NCBI GenBank assembly: GCA_027311185.1
Contig: DAICZK010000072.1
Span: 1-7,048 of the forward strand
DNA from: Sulfuriferula sp.
GTDB lineage: Bacteria; Pseudomonadota; Gammaproteobacteria; Burkholderiales; Sulfuriferulaceae
Direction of reading: 5' to 3'
Length of the DNA: 7,048 nt
The notes under the pieces are model-generated. The model worked only from the letters and a program-made list of their open reading frames with translations, searched no databases and was not told the origin of the DNA. The first letter of the stretch is position 1; each line of letters begins with the position of its first letter. Below are positions 1-5,917 of the stretch, one piece after another. Both the position numbers and the translations under genes were made by a program.

Positions 1-1
1 C

Positions 2-26
2 AAAAAAAGCCACCCGTATGGATGGC
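2..26 (-). terminator. Intrinsic terminator of the tRNA-Thr transcription unit
   Basis: Read on the minus strand, GCCATCC-ATAC-GGGTGGC forms a 7-bp stem (one G-T pair) with a 4-base loop, directly followed by seven T residues. This is a textbook rho-independent terminator, 18 bases beyond the tRNA 3' CCA. No other terminator is visible between the ypjD-like gene and this point on the minus strand, so it may also end the whole upstream protein-coding run. Confidence 0.9.
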
Positions 27-44
27 CTAAGTCTTTGATTTTAC

Positions 45-120
<76 letters not shown>

Positions 121-130
121 GTGGCCCCGC

Positions 131-159
131 ATTATGCCATTACGTCGGCAAATGGTCAA
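131..159 (-). promoter_or_regulatory. sigma70 promoter of tRNA-Thr
   Basis: On the minus strand TTGACC (window 159-154) and CATAAT (136-131) are separated by exactly 17 bases, close to the TTGACA/TATAAT consensus. The following GCGGGGCCAC is a GC-rich discriminator of the kind found at stringently controlled stable RNA promoters. The tRNA 5' end lies 10 bases past the -10 box, so the 5' leader must be very short. The whole promoter sits between the YgfX-like stop codon and the tRNA. Confidence 0.85.
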
Positions 160-180
160 AAGGATAAGGCATCCGCCTGG

Positions 181-555
181 TTAAGGGCCAGCAGCGGGTT
201 TTACCCAGCGCAGCCAGACCCGCAAGCGGCGGTAATCGTCCGCGTCCATGCTATCGGGCAACAGCGCGAGCGCCACGCGCCGTCCGCTTTCCCGCTTGAA
301 CTGGATAACGGTGAGCGTCGTCGTCACCATAGCCTGTTCGATCTGCACGGCTACCCATGAACCCCGGTCGAGCAGCCGGTAGCCGCTGGCGTCAGCTTCC
401 AGGGCAGTAACGGCATCGCTACGCAAGCGTTTGAAATAATAGATCGCGCTGCCGCAGAGCAAGATAGTGCCGCCAATTTGCCCGAGCTGCGGCATGGCGG
501 CGAGCCATAGCGCGAGTATCGCCATACCGTGTGCGCTCATGGCGAGCCTGAGCAA
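181..555 (-). CDS. YgfX/CptA-like small inner membrane protein
   Basis: From the TTG at 555 this gives 124 residues. Two hydrophobic segments (about residues 7-22 and 25-41) are followed by a soluble part ending in LPDSMDADDYRRLRVWL (about 99-115). This matches the layout and the C-terminal 'DSMD...WRDLRRIL' pattern of E. coli YgfX (CptA), proposed as a membrane partner or toxin linked to SdhE/YgfY and to MreB/FtsZ; those roles are disputed and not shown here. The TTG start is probably too short: the same frame continues upstream as GTYQRLSIPLRRSQLL, which resembles the conserved family N-terminus. Between that point and the upstream in-frame stop there is no ATG, GTG or TTG. An ATC at 603-601 overlaps the stop of the preceding gene (TAATC) and would give 140 residues. 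Unlike E. coli, no ygfY lies beside it and ygfZ is over 5 kb away. Confidence 0.75.
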   Translation of the reverse strand: MLRLAMSAHGMAILALWLAAMPQLGQIGGTILLCGSAIYYFKRLRSDAVTALEADASGYRLLDRGSWVAVQIEQAMVTTTLTVIQFKRESGRRVALALLPDSMDADDYRRLRVWLRWVKPAAGP

Positions 556-602
556 TAATTGCGAGCGCCGCAGCGGGATGCTGAGCCGTTGATAGGTACC
601 GA

Positions 603-995
603 TTACTCGCCCCAGCGATATTGATGGCAGAATTGCGCGAGTCGGGCGACTGCCTCATCGCGCTCGAAAAACCGGTCGGCCCGGTTCAACCTGGCCTGGT
701 CGCGCTCGTCGTCGCTGCCGCCGAAGCAGAATATGGCGACGTTGAGCATCCACTCCATACGCACTTTGCGAATCGCATCCTGCGGGTCGAAATCGTCGGT
801 CAGACAGTCAAGGTCGAGAAAAATAAACCGGTACATCAGAATCTGGTCGAATGTGCCCAGACTGTCCAGATCCAGCGTCGCGACCAACTCCCAGCCTTCG
901 GGCGCGGCGGCCAGCAATGCGTCATGCCAGGCGGCATCGTTGCTCATCACGATAAATTTGCGTTGCAATCTTGCGGCAATCGTCGGTTCGGACAT
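603..995 (-). CDS. Conserved-looking hypothetical protein with receiver-like fold pattern
   Basis: 130 residues from an ATG, 3 bases after the stop of the ligase-like gene, so probably translationally coupled. I do not recognise a named family. The alternation of hydrophobic strands and helices resembles a CheY-type receiver: KFIVMSND (residues 13-20), RFIFLDLD (56-63, with Asp61/Asp63 near the phosphoacceptor position), NVAIFCFGG (85-93) and ADRFFERDEAVARLAQF (106-122). However, the usual acidic pair is reduced to Asn-Asp, the Thr/Ser of strand 4 is not evident and the Lys of strand 5 appears replaced by Glu/Arg. If it is a receiver it is likely a non-phosphorylated one. No output domain, signal peptide or membrane segment is present. 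The fold assignment is an inference from pattern only. Confidence 0.7.
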   Translation of the reverse strand: MSEPTIAARLQRKFIVMSNDAAWHDALLAAAPEGWELVATLDLDSLGTFDQILMYRFIFLDLDCLTDDFDPQDAIRKVRMEWMLNVAIFCFGGSDDERDQARLNRADRFFERDEAVARLAQFCHQYRWGE

Positions 996-998
996 GGT

Positions 999-1913
999 TC
1001 AGGACTCTTCAAAATAGGCGGTGGCCAAAATACGTTGCGCCCACAGCATCGCCTCAGCCGCGGGCACGCAGGATTGCAGCGCCGCAGCCAGAGCGGGGAG
1101 CGTTGCGGGTTCGGCGGCCAGGGCTTGCTCCGCCAATTGCGGTACGGCCGACAATGCCACGCGCGCGACAGACTGCGCTCGGGTCAGCACGCGCACGCTA
1201 GCGCCTGCGAAATCGCGCTCGGTCAGGTAGTGTTGCGCGCGGATTTTGATTCCGTAGGGCACATGCCGGGTTTGCGTATCGTGTTCGGGCAGCAGTTCGG
1301 CGCGATAATCCTCTGCGGCAGCGCGTTCGTCGTCGCGCAACAGCGCCTGCTCCCAGCGCCAGCCGAACAGGCCGCTCGCCGCCCGCCGGTAGACCATCGA
1401 CAGCCACGCCGGATCAGGCAGCGTGGCGTGTTCAGACCAACTGGTCACCGCTTCGAGCAGCGCATCATTGAGCCAGCGCCGAAAATCGGCCGAAGGCGCG
1501 TCGATCAAGCGGGCGAATTCATCTGCCGGAAACCGTAGCAAAAAGCTCGTGCCCACCACACCAGCCCCGCCCAGCGTCGCGGCGCCGCTACCGGCCAGTT
1601 TTTTGCCCGCCAGCCAGACGTCTTGCTGTACCAGCCCGACCGCCCAGCCCATCTCGCGGTAAACCTGCAACATCGGCGCGAGCGCATGGCCATACCAGTC
1701 CTGCGGTCGCGTCGGAAAAAATTCGCGCGGCGCGACCAGCGCCACACAAGCCTGATTGCGATCCAGCCACACTCCCCCGCCCCCCAGGGCGCGGCGCAAA
1801 ACGGGAATCTGCGTCTGCTCGATCAGCTCGACCGCCGCCGATTGATGCTGCCCCAGGCAAAAATGCGCGCTCGGCATGCCCCAGACGACCACCGGGTCGT
1901 CTCCCGCCCGCAT
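999..1913 (-). CDS. Divergent lipoate-protein ligase A-like (BPL/LplA/LipB fold) protein
   Basis: 304 residues from the ATG at 1913. Hallmarks of the biotin/lipoate transferase fold are present: LRRALGGGGVWLD (39-51), corresponding to the RRxSGGGxVxHD lipoyl-AMP binding loop, and LAGKKLAGSGAA (101-112), corresponding to the loop with the catalytic lysine (KxSGSA), so Lys104/105 is the candidate. The C-terminal third fits a small accessory domain as in LplA. Departures: Leu replaces the usual His before Asp51, and the usual HGxLL strand reads VGTSFLL (120-126). It may attach lipoate or octanoate, transfer another carboxylic acid, or have lost activity. The frame extends 29 residues upstream of this ATG with WIDLG, typical of the family's first strand, and contains no ATG/GTG/TTG; an ATC at 2000-1998 follows a GAGGA. 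No lipoyl-domain protein is encoded nearby. Confidence 0.8.
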   Translation of the reverse strand: MRAGDDPVVVWGMPSAHFCLGQHQSAAVELIEQTQIPVLRRALGGGGVWLDRNQACVALVAPREFFPTRPQDWYGHALAPMLQVYREMGWAVGLVQQDVWLAGKKLAGSGAATLGGAGVVGTSFLLRFPADEFARLIDAPSADFRRWLNDALLEAVTSWSEHATLPDPAWLSMVYRRAASGLFGWRWEQALLRDDERAAAEDYRAELLPEHDTQTRHVPYGIKIRAQHYLTERDFAGASVRVLTRAQSVARVALSAVPQLAEQALAAEPATLPALAAALQSCVPAAEAMLWAQRILATAYFEES

Positions 1914-1987
1914 TGCTTCGGCTACTCCCGCGTAAGTAGCATGATAATCGGCGGCTTCGCATTCTCCCAGATCGATCCAGCGGGCCT

Positions 1988-2404
1988 TTAGTTGCCGGAT
2001 GATGTGTCCTCGGGGGGAGCTGTATCGGCGCCCGCCTTGAAAAATTTATCGAAATAGAAATCGCGCCGATTCAACAATTCCAGCTCTGCGGCTCTGGCGG
2101 CAAGTCCGCTGCGCATGATTTCTATCAGATATTTTCCCTGTTCGGCATCCAGGACGTGTATCTCGTTGATCAAATCCTCGTCTACCGTAATAAAGTGCGC
2201 CATGAACCCTTCGGGCGGCTGCACATGCAATAACCAGGACTGACAAGTCTCGTCTTCGGCATCCAGAGGGCTCATGGTGATTTTGCCCAGCCAGGCCAGA
2301 CGCGCCGCCTGATTGAAATAGCGGATATCGAGCTTTTTACCTTTTTTATACTTGTTCAGTTCATTTTTAAGCGAGCTCACATCGGTAACTTTGATTGATT
2401 TCAT
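1988..2404 (-). CDS. Hypothetical protein, 138 residues
   Basis: I do not recognise this protein. It starts at an ATG with a good ribosome binding site (AAGGA about 7 bases upstream) and lies 18 bases after the stop of the ypjD-like gene. The N-terminus is lysine-rich and basic (about residues 10-27, NELNKYKKGKKLDIRYFNQ). The middle mixes hydrophobic strands and acidic stretches (MAHFITVDEDLINEIHVLD, about 68-86), and a probable helix follows (KYLIEIMRSGLAARAAELEL, about 91-110). The last 15 or so residues are Pro/Asp/Ser-rich and probably disordered. There is no signal peptide or membrane segment, so it should be cytoplasmic. Its 3' end probably overlaps the true start of the ligase-like gene. 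Confidence 0.8.
   Translation of the reverse strand: MKSIKVTDVSSLKNELNKYKKGKKLDIRYFNQAARLAWLGKITMSPLDAEDETCQSWLLHVQPPEGFMAHFITVDEDLINEIHVLDAEQGKYLIEIMRSGLAARAAELELLNRRDFYFDKFFKAGADTAPPEDTSSGN
2007..2011 (-). promoter_or_regulatory. Shine-Dalgarno-like GAGGA before a possible ATC start of the ligase-like gene
   Basis: On the minus strand GAGGA (2011-2007) lies 6 bases ahead of ATC at 2000-1998 (another ATC is at 2003-2001), in frame with the ligase-like protein. The spacing is right for initiation. Starting there would add 29 residues, including the family-typical WIDLG strand, and overlap the end of the preceding gene by 13 bases. Whether ATC is really used cannot be decided from sequence. 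Confidence 0.4.
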
Positions 2405-2422
2405 GGTCGTTCCTTAAATGCC

Positions 2423-3244
2423 TCAGCCGGAATGGCGATGCAAGATGATTTCGAGTACAAAATGGCTGCCAAGATACGCCAGCAGCAACATGCTGAACCC
2501 TACCCAGGTCCAGCGCACCGCCACCTTGCCGCGCCAGCCCCACAATCGGCGCCCGCCAAGCAAAATGGCATAAATAATCCAGGACAGCAAGGCAAATACG
2601 GTTTTGTGGTTCCACTCCGCAGGCTTGTGGAAAATTTCCTCCGAAAACAATACCCCGGTGATCAGCGTCAAGGTCAACAAGGTAAAACCTACCGCGATCA
2701 GACGAAACAGCAGACTCTCCAGAGTCAGCAACGGCGGCAGATTAGCGGTCATGTCATTGCCGCTGTCGCCTACATGGTGCAGATGTCTCTCGACCATCGC
2801 CATTAACGAAGCATGCAACGCTGCAATCATGAACAGGCTGTAGGCCAGCAGCGCGATGAGCAGATGTAGGCGAAACGCCAGCAGTTCGGTGTTGGCCAGC
2901 AGGTTGGTCGACGGCAGCACCAACGGCGCGAACACCGCGACGGCGGCAATTCCTGCCAACGGTGCATGTAAGGCCTCCATGCGCGAATGAAAGCTGCTTA
3001 ACCAGTAAATCAGTACTGTCAATCCGGCGATCATGGACATGGCGTTGCCTACGCCGAGTTGTATTCCCCCACTGGTGACAGTGGTCGCCTCCAGCAACAA
3101 CAAGTGCAGTGCCAGAGGTAGCGCCAAAGCGAACGATTCCCAGCGAGTCCCCGCCGTTACGCCATGCCACCGTGTCCGCCAAAAATGCCAGCCTACCAGC
3201 GCATACAATAAACTCACAAGCGGATAAAGCCAGTCGATACTCAT
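2423..3244 (-). CDS. ypjD: YpjD-like inner membrane protein of the cytochrome c assembly (CcsA/CcmC) family
   Basis: 273 residues, close to E. coli YpjD (about 263), with around eight predicted membrane segments (roughly 5-23, 36-54, 67-84, 94-110, 124-150, 182-202, 214-230, 246-268). The region EWNHKTVFALLSWIIYAILL (210-229), then GWRGKVAV and LLLAYLGSHFVLE, matches the YpjD version of the CcsA/CcmC heme-handling core, in which the family's tryptophan-rich WDxxE region is replaced by an HK motif. His47, His127 and His213 are candidate heme-facing residues. The E. coli protein has no firmly established role in cytochrome c maturation, and I infer none here. The gene diverges from ffh, its usual neighbour in proteobacteria. 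The ATG at 3244 has no obvious Shine-Dalgarno sequence. It heads the minus-strand run. Confidence 0.88.
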   Translation of the reverse strand: MSIDWLYPLVSLLYALVGWHFWRTRWHGVTAGTRWESFALALPLALHLLLLEATTVTSGGIQLGVGNAMSMIAGLTVLIYWLSSFHSRMEALHAPLAGIAAVAVFAPLVLPSTNLLANTELLAFRLHLLIALLAYSLFMIAALHASLMAMVERHLHHVGDSGNDMTANLPPLLTLESLLFRLIAVGFTLLTLTLITGVLFSEEIFHKPAEWNHKTVFALLSWIIYAILLGGRRLWGWRGKVAVRWTWVGFSMLLLAYLGSHFVLEIILHRHSG

Positions 3245-3251
3245 CTGAGGT

Positions 3252-3304
3252 AAAATGGTTGGAATACTGTAATTTTGAATTTTACATCATATCCTCACCA
3301 TTTT
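3252..3304. repeat. 8-bp inverted repeat in the ypjD/ffh divergent region
   Basis: AAAATGGT at 3252-3259 is perfectly repeated in inverse orientation as ACCATTTT at 3297-3304, with 37 bases between. The right arm falls in the spacer of the predicted ypjD promoter, and the left arm lies just ahead of the ypjD start. It could be a regulator's paired half-sites, but an 8-bp AT-rich match in about 80 bases can arise by chance. Confidence 0.3.
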
Positions 3305-3313
3305 GGCGAGCAA
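3286..3313 (-). promoter_or_regulatory. Predicted sigma70 promoter of the ypjD-led operon
   Basis: On the minus strand TTGCTC (3313-3308), a 16-base spacer and TATGAT (3291-3286) form a plausible sigma70 promoter. It would give a leader of roughly 35 bases before the ypjD ATG. No equally good promoter is visible for the divergent ffh gene; TTGGAA (3259-3264) with TTACAT (3282-3287) at 17 bases is a weak candidate. Confidence 0.55.
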
Positions 3314-3326
3314 TGGGATATTACAC

Positions 3327-4670
3327 ATGCTAGAAAATCTAACCACGCGCCTGTCGTCCGTCATCAAAAACCTGCGCGGACAGTCGCGGCTGACCGAAGC
3401 CAATATTCAGGATGCGCTGCGCGAAGTCAGAATGGCCCTGCTTGAAGCCGACGTCGCGCTCCCCGTCGTCAAGGATTTCATCAACGACGTGAGGCAAAAG
3501 GCTCTCGGCGTCGACGTGCTGCAAAGCCTGACGCCCGGGCAGGCTTTGATCGGCGTAGTTCACAACGAACTCACGCGGCTCATGGGAACGGAGCACGTCG
3601 GCATCAACCTCGCCACCACCCCGCCTGCGATCATACTCATGGCGGGCCTGCAAGGCTCGGGCAAAACCACCAGTAGCGGTAAACTTGCCAAACTGCTCAA
3701 GGAGCAGATGAAAAAGAAAGTGCTTCTGGTCAGTTGCGACGTCTACCGTCCCGCAGCGATAGAGCAGCTCAAAACCCTGGCCAAACAGCTTGAGGTAGAT
3801 TTCTTCCCCTCTGACGGCACGCAAAAGCCGCTCGATATCGCGCTGGCCGCGCAGGATTACGCAAAAAAGCATTTTCACGATATCCTGATTGTCGATACTG
3901 CCGGGCGACTCAGCATCGATCAGGTGATGATGGACGAAATACGCGCACTCAACGAGGCGCTGCGGCCGATAGAAACGCTGTTCGTGGTCGACGCCATGCA
4001 AGGGCAGGACGCCATCAATACTGCACGCGCCTTCAACGACACGCTGCCGCTGACCGGCATCATCCTGACCAAGCTGGACGGCGATTCGCGCGGCGGCGCG
4101 GCGTTATCGGTGCGCCATGTCACTGGCAAGCCGATCAAATATATCGGCGTCGGCGAAAAACTCACCGGCCTGGAGCTGTTTCACCCCGAACGCATGGCGT
4201 CGCGCGTGCTTGGCATGGGCGATGTACTGTCGTTGATCGAAGACGCCCAGCGCAACGTAGACCAAGTCGAAGCAACGCGCTTTGCCGAGAAAATCAAAAA
4301 AGGCAAAGGTTTCGATCTCGAAGATTTCAAGACTCAAATCCAGCAAATGCGAAAAATGGGCGGCATGTCCGCGCTCATGGACAAACTCCCCGGCGCTGCA
4401 GGTGCCGGTATTCCCGCCGGGGCGGACGACAAGTCCGTCAACCGTATCGAAGGCATCATCAACGCCATGACGCCGCAAGAGCGTAGCAAGCCGGAAATCC
4501 TCAAAGCCTCGCGCAAACGCCGCATCGCCGCAGGTGCCGGCGTGTCGGTGCAGGAAGTCAACCGCCTGCTCAAGCAGTTCGAACAAGCGCAAAAAATGAT
4601 GAAAATGATGTCCAAAGGCGGTCTGGCGAAAATGATGCGCGGCATGAAGGGCATGATGCCGGGAATGTAA
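3327..4670 (+). CDS. ffh: Signal recognition particle protein Ffh (SRP54 GTPase)
   Basis: Binds 4.5S RNA and signal sequences of nascent membrane proteins and delivers ribosomes to FtsY at the inner membrane. 447 residues, against 453 in E. coli. An N-terminal helical bundle (1-95) is followed by the G domain: P-loop GLQGSGKT (107-114), RPAAIEQL (141-148), DTAGR (190-194), TKLDGDSRGGAALS (248-261) and the closing GVGEK (274-278). The C-terminal M domain (about 300-447) has the SRKRRIAAGAG RNA-binding helix region (395-405) and a methionine-rich tail (KMMKMMSKGGLAKMMRGMKG). I chose the ATG at 3327 because MLENLTTRLS is the normal Ffh beginning; an in-frame TTG at 3303 would add eight unconserved residues. 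Upstream GGGA is a weak ribosome binding site. It diverges from ypjD and precedes a DUF4936-like gene by 36 bases. Confidence 0.98.
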   Translation: MLENLTTRLSSVIKNLRGQSRLTEANIQDALREVRMALLEADVALPVVKDFINDVRQKALGVDVLQSLTPGQALIGVVHNELTRLMGTEHVGINLATTPPAIILMAGLQGSGKTTSSGKLAKLLKEQMKKKVLLVSCDVYRPAAIEQLKTLAKQLEVDFFPSDGTQKPLDIALAAQDYAKKHFHDILIVDTAGRLSIDQVMMDEIRALNEALRPIETLFVVDAMQGQDAINTARAFNDTLPLTGIILTKLDGDSRGGAALSVRHVTGKPIKYIGVGEKLTGLELFHPERMASRVLGMGDVLSLIEDAQRNVDQVEATRFAEKIKKGKGFDLEDFKTQIQQMRKMGGMSALMDKLPGAAGAGIPAGADDKSVNRIEGIINAMTPQERSKPEILKASRKRRIAAGAGVSVQEVNRLLKQFEQAQKMMKMMSKGGLAKMMRGMKGMMPGM

Positions 4671-4674
4671 TCCG

Positions 4675-4692
4675 ATACGACAAGCGTATTTT
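4675..4692 (+). terminator. Weak hairpin after ffh, possible attenuating terminator
   Basis: ATACG-ACAAG-CGTAT followed by TTT forms a 5-bp stem with a short T run just after the ffh stop. It is too weak for an efficient terminator, and the next gene starts 15 bases on, so at best it reduces read-through. Confidence 0.25.
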
Positions 4693-4706
4693 GTGAAAGG
4701 GCGCGC

Positions 4707-4991
4707 GTGCATATTTATATCTATTACCGCGTCCATAGCGACGACGCCGAAACCGAGCTGCAAATCCGCGCCATGCAAGCCCGGCTGGGTTGCCGTAGCG
4801 GCGTTCGCGGTTATCTGCTCAAACGCCGCGACGATCCGCTCACTTGGATGGAGGTCTACCCATCCGTCACCAACGGCGCCACATTCGAGCGGCACCTGCA
4901 ACGCACGGTCAGCGAACTGGACGTGTCGATGTTTATCGACGGCGACCGGGTTGTCGAGCGCTTCGTTGGTGATAATGCAATACAGACTTGA
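4707..4991 (+). CDS. DUF4936-family small protein
   Basis: 94 residues starting at a GTG preceded by AAAGGG at about 6 bases, a good ribosome binding site. The pattern HIYIYYRV at the start, LLKRRDDPLTWMEVYPSV (about 37-54) in the middle and RVVERFV near the end matches the DUF4936 family, known to me as short betaproteobacterial proteins of unknown function. The alternation of strands and helices suggests a small ferredoxin-like alpha/beta fold, and the WMEVY stretch recalls antibiotic-biosynthesis-monooxygenase-like dimeric proteins; that is only a structural guess. No signal peptide or membrane segment. It follows ffh in the same direction and is probably co-transcribed with it; it converges on queF. 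Confidence 0.82.
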   Translation: MHIYIYYRVHSDDAETELQIRAMQARLGCRSGVRGYLLKRRDDPLTWMEVYPSVTNGATFERHLQRTVSELDVSMFIDGDRVVERFVGDNAIQT

Positions 4992-5030
4992 TGAGGCACC
5001 GATTTATTTGAAGATACAAACAGCCCATTG

Positions 5031-5052
5031 TTCGCGGGCAAGCCCACTCCTA
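5031..5052 (-). repeat. REP-like palindromic element between convergent genes
   Basis: On the minus strand the sequence TTAGGAGTGGGCTTGCCCGC, continuing GAAC, nearly matches the Pseudomonas repetitive extragenic palindrome as I know it (GTAGGAGCGGGCTTGCCCGC, then GA). The core GTGGGCTTGCCCGC (5047-5034) is an imperfect palindrome with a GGGC-TT-GCCC centre and one G-T pair. Location in a spacer between convergent genes is typical of REPs. Such elements are mobilised in other genomes by RAYT (TnpA-REP) proteins; none is encoded in this window. A single copy cannot show that it is repeated. Confidence 0.5.
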
Positions 5053-5066
5053 ACCACACATGGTTA
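5051..5066. repeat. Short hairpin between DUF4936-like gene and queF
   Basis: TAACCA-CACA-TGGTTA is a perfect 6-bp stem with a 4-base loop, immediately next to the REP-like palindrome and 8 bases past the queF stop on the minus strand. There is no T tract on either side, so it is not a standard intrinsic terminator. It may help define the 3' ends of the converging transcripts. Confidence 0.4.
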
Positions 5067-5074
5067 ACGCAGTC

Positions 5075-5914
5075 CTATTGACGTGCGTGGCGCAAATTGG
5101 ACGGCAGGCCGACGCTGTTGAAATTGGTGCGCCACGGATTGATATCCAGGCCGCCACGCCGCGTATATCGCGCATAAACAGATAACTTGATGGGGCGACA
5201 GACGCGCAGAATATCCGTAAAAATCCGTTCCACGCATTGTTCGTGAAATTCATTATGGTTACGAAAACCGATCAGATATCGCAACAGGCCCGCCTGCTCG
5301 ATCGGTTGGCCCGCGTAATGTATCTGCACGCTGGCCCAATCCGGCTGGCCGGTCACCGGACAGTTCGACTTTAACAAATGCGACACCAGCGTCTGTTCGA
5401 TCACCGATGCATTTGTCTGCACGCTTAACGCCGCCGGGTCGGGGCTGTAGCGCTCCACCTCGATATCGAGCCGATCAAGCAACTCCCCTGCCATGTCGGC
5501 CAACGCCAGACCGGAAAAAGCATCGGGCAGAGTGAGGCGCACCTGCACGCCAGCGCCCGCCACCCGGCTCAAATCGGCGCAGAGTTGCGCCTGCAACGCC
5601 TCATGGCTCGCCAACCGGGTCTGGTTGTAGGAGTTCAGGTAGAGTTTCAGCGATTTGGACTCGACCATATTGGGCGAATCGGCGGGCACGATGAAGGTCG
5701 CAATGGCAACTTGCGGCTTGCCGCGCAAATTGAGCCAGGAAAGCTCATAAGCATTCCAGATGTCCGCGCCGAAAAACGGCAATGTGCCGCCCAGACCTAT
5801 TTCATCGCGCTTGGCTTGTCGCGCAATCGGAAACAGCAGGCTGGGGTCGTATTCCGCCGGATAAGTGGCAGGTCTGCCTAAAAGCGATAACCCCAGGCCG
5901 TCGTCGGCTTGCAC
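5075..5914 (-). CDS. queF: NADPH-dependent 7-cyano-7-deazaguanine reductase QueF (long, YqcD-type)
   Basis: Reduces preQ0 to preQ1 with two NADPH in the cytoplasm, the last step before the base enters tRNA as a queuosine precursor. 279 residues, against 282 in E. coli. This is the long two-domain type: [14 protein letters not shown] (57-70), then the QueF motif [16 protein letters not shown] (85-100) in the first T-fold half. [16 protein letters not shown] (178-193), with the expected catalytic Cys185 and Asp192, and [15 protein letters not shown] (218-232) lie in the second, before [20 protein letters not shown]. All the catalytic elements I know are intact. The GTG at 5914 is the only start after an in-frame TGA, which is itself the stop of ygfZ; the gap is 3 bases and no clear ribosome binding site is visible, which points to translational coupling with ygfZ. 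Confidence 0.97.
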   Translation of the reverse strand: MQADDGLGLSLLGRPATYPAEYDPSLLFPIARQAKRDEIGLGGTLPFFGADIWNAYELSWLNLRGKPQVAIATFIVPADSPNMVESKSLKLYLNSYNQTRLASHEALQAQLCADLSRVAGAGVQVRLTLPDAFSGLALADMAGELLDRLDIEVERYSPDPAALSVQTNASVIEQTLVSHLLKSNCPVTGQPDWASVQIHYAGQPIEQAGLLRYLIGFRNHNEFHEQCVERIFTDILRVCRPIKLSVYARYTRRGGLDINPWRTNFNSVGLPSNLRHARQ

Positions 5915-5917
5915 GCG

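Noticed and set aside
621..1538. Long plus-strand open frame (305 codons) opposite the ligase-like and receiver-like genes
   Set aside because: It is Gln/Arg/Gly-rich with no recognisable motif and is antisense to two genes with family motifs and tight junctions; it is a GC-rich shadow frame.
3303..3326. TTG start for ffh adding eight residues
   Set aside because: Ffh proteins normally begin MxxNLxxRL, matching the ATG at 3327; the extra residues would overlap the predicted divergent promoter.
3339..4001. Minus-strand open frame inside ffh
   Set aside because: Antisense to the conserved Ffh G domain and without any recognisable motif.
4104..4901. Long minus-strand open frame (265 codons) opposite the ffh 3' end and the DUF4936-like gene
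   Set aside because: His/Phe/Ala-rich composition typical of antisense translation; it spans two well-supported plus-strand genes.
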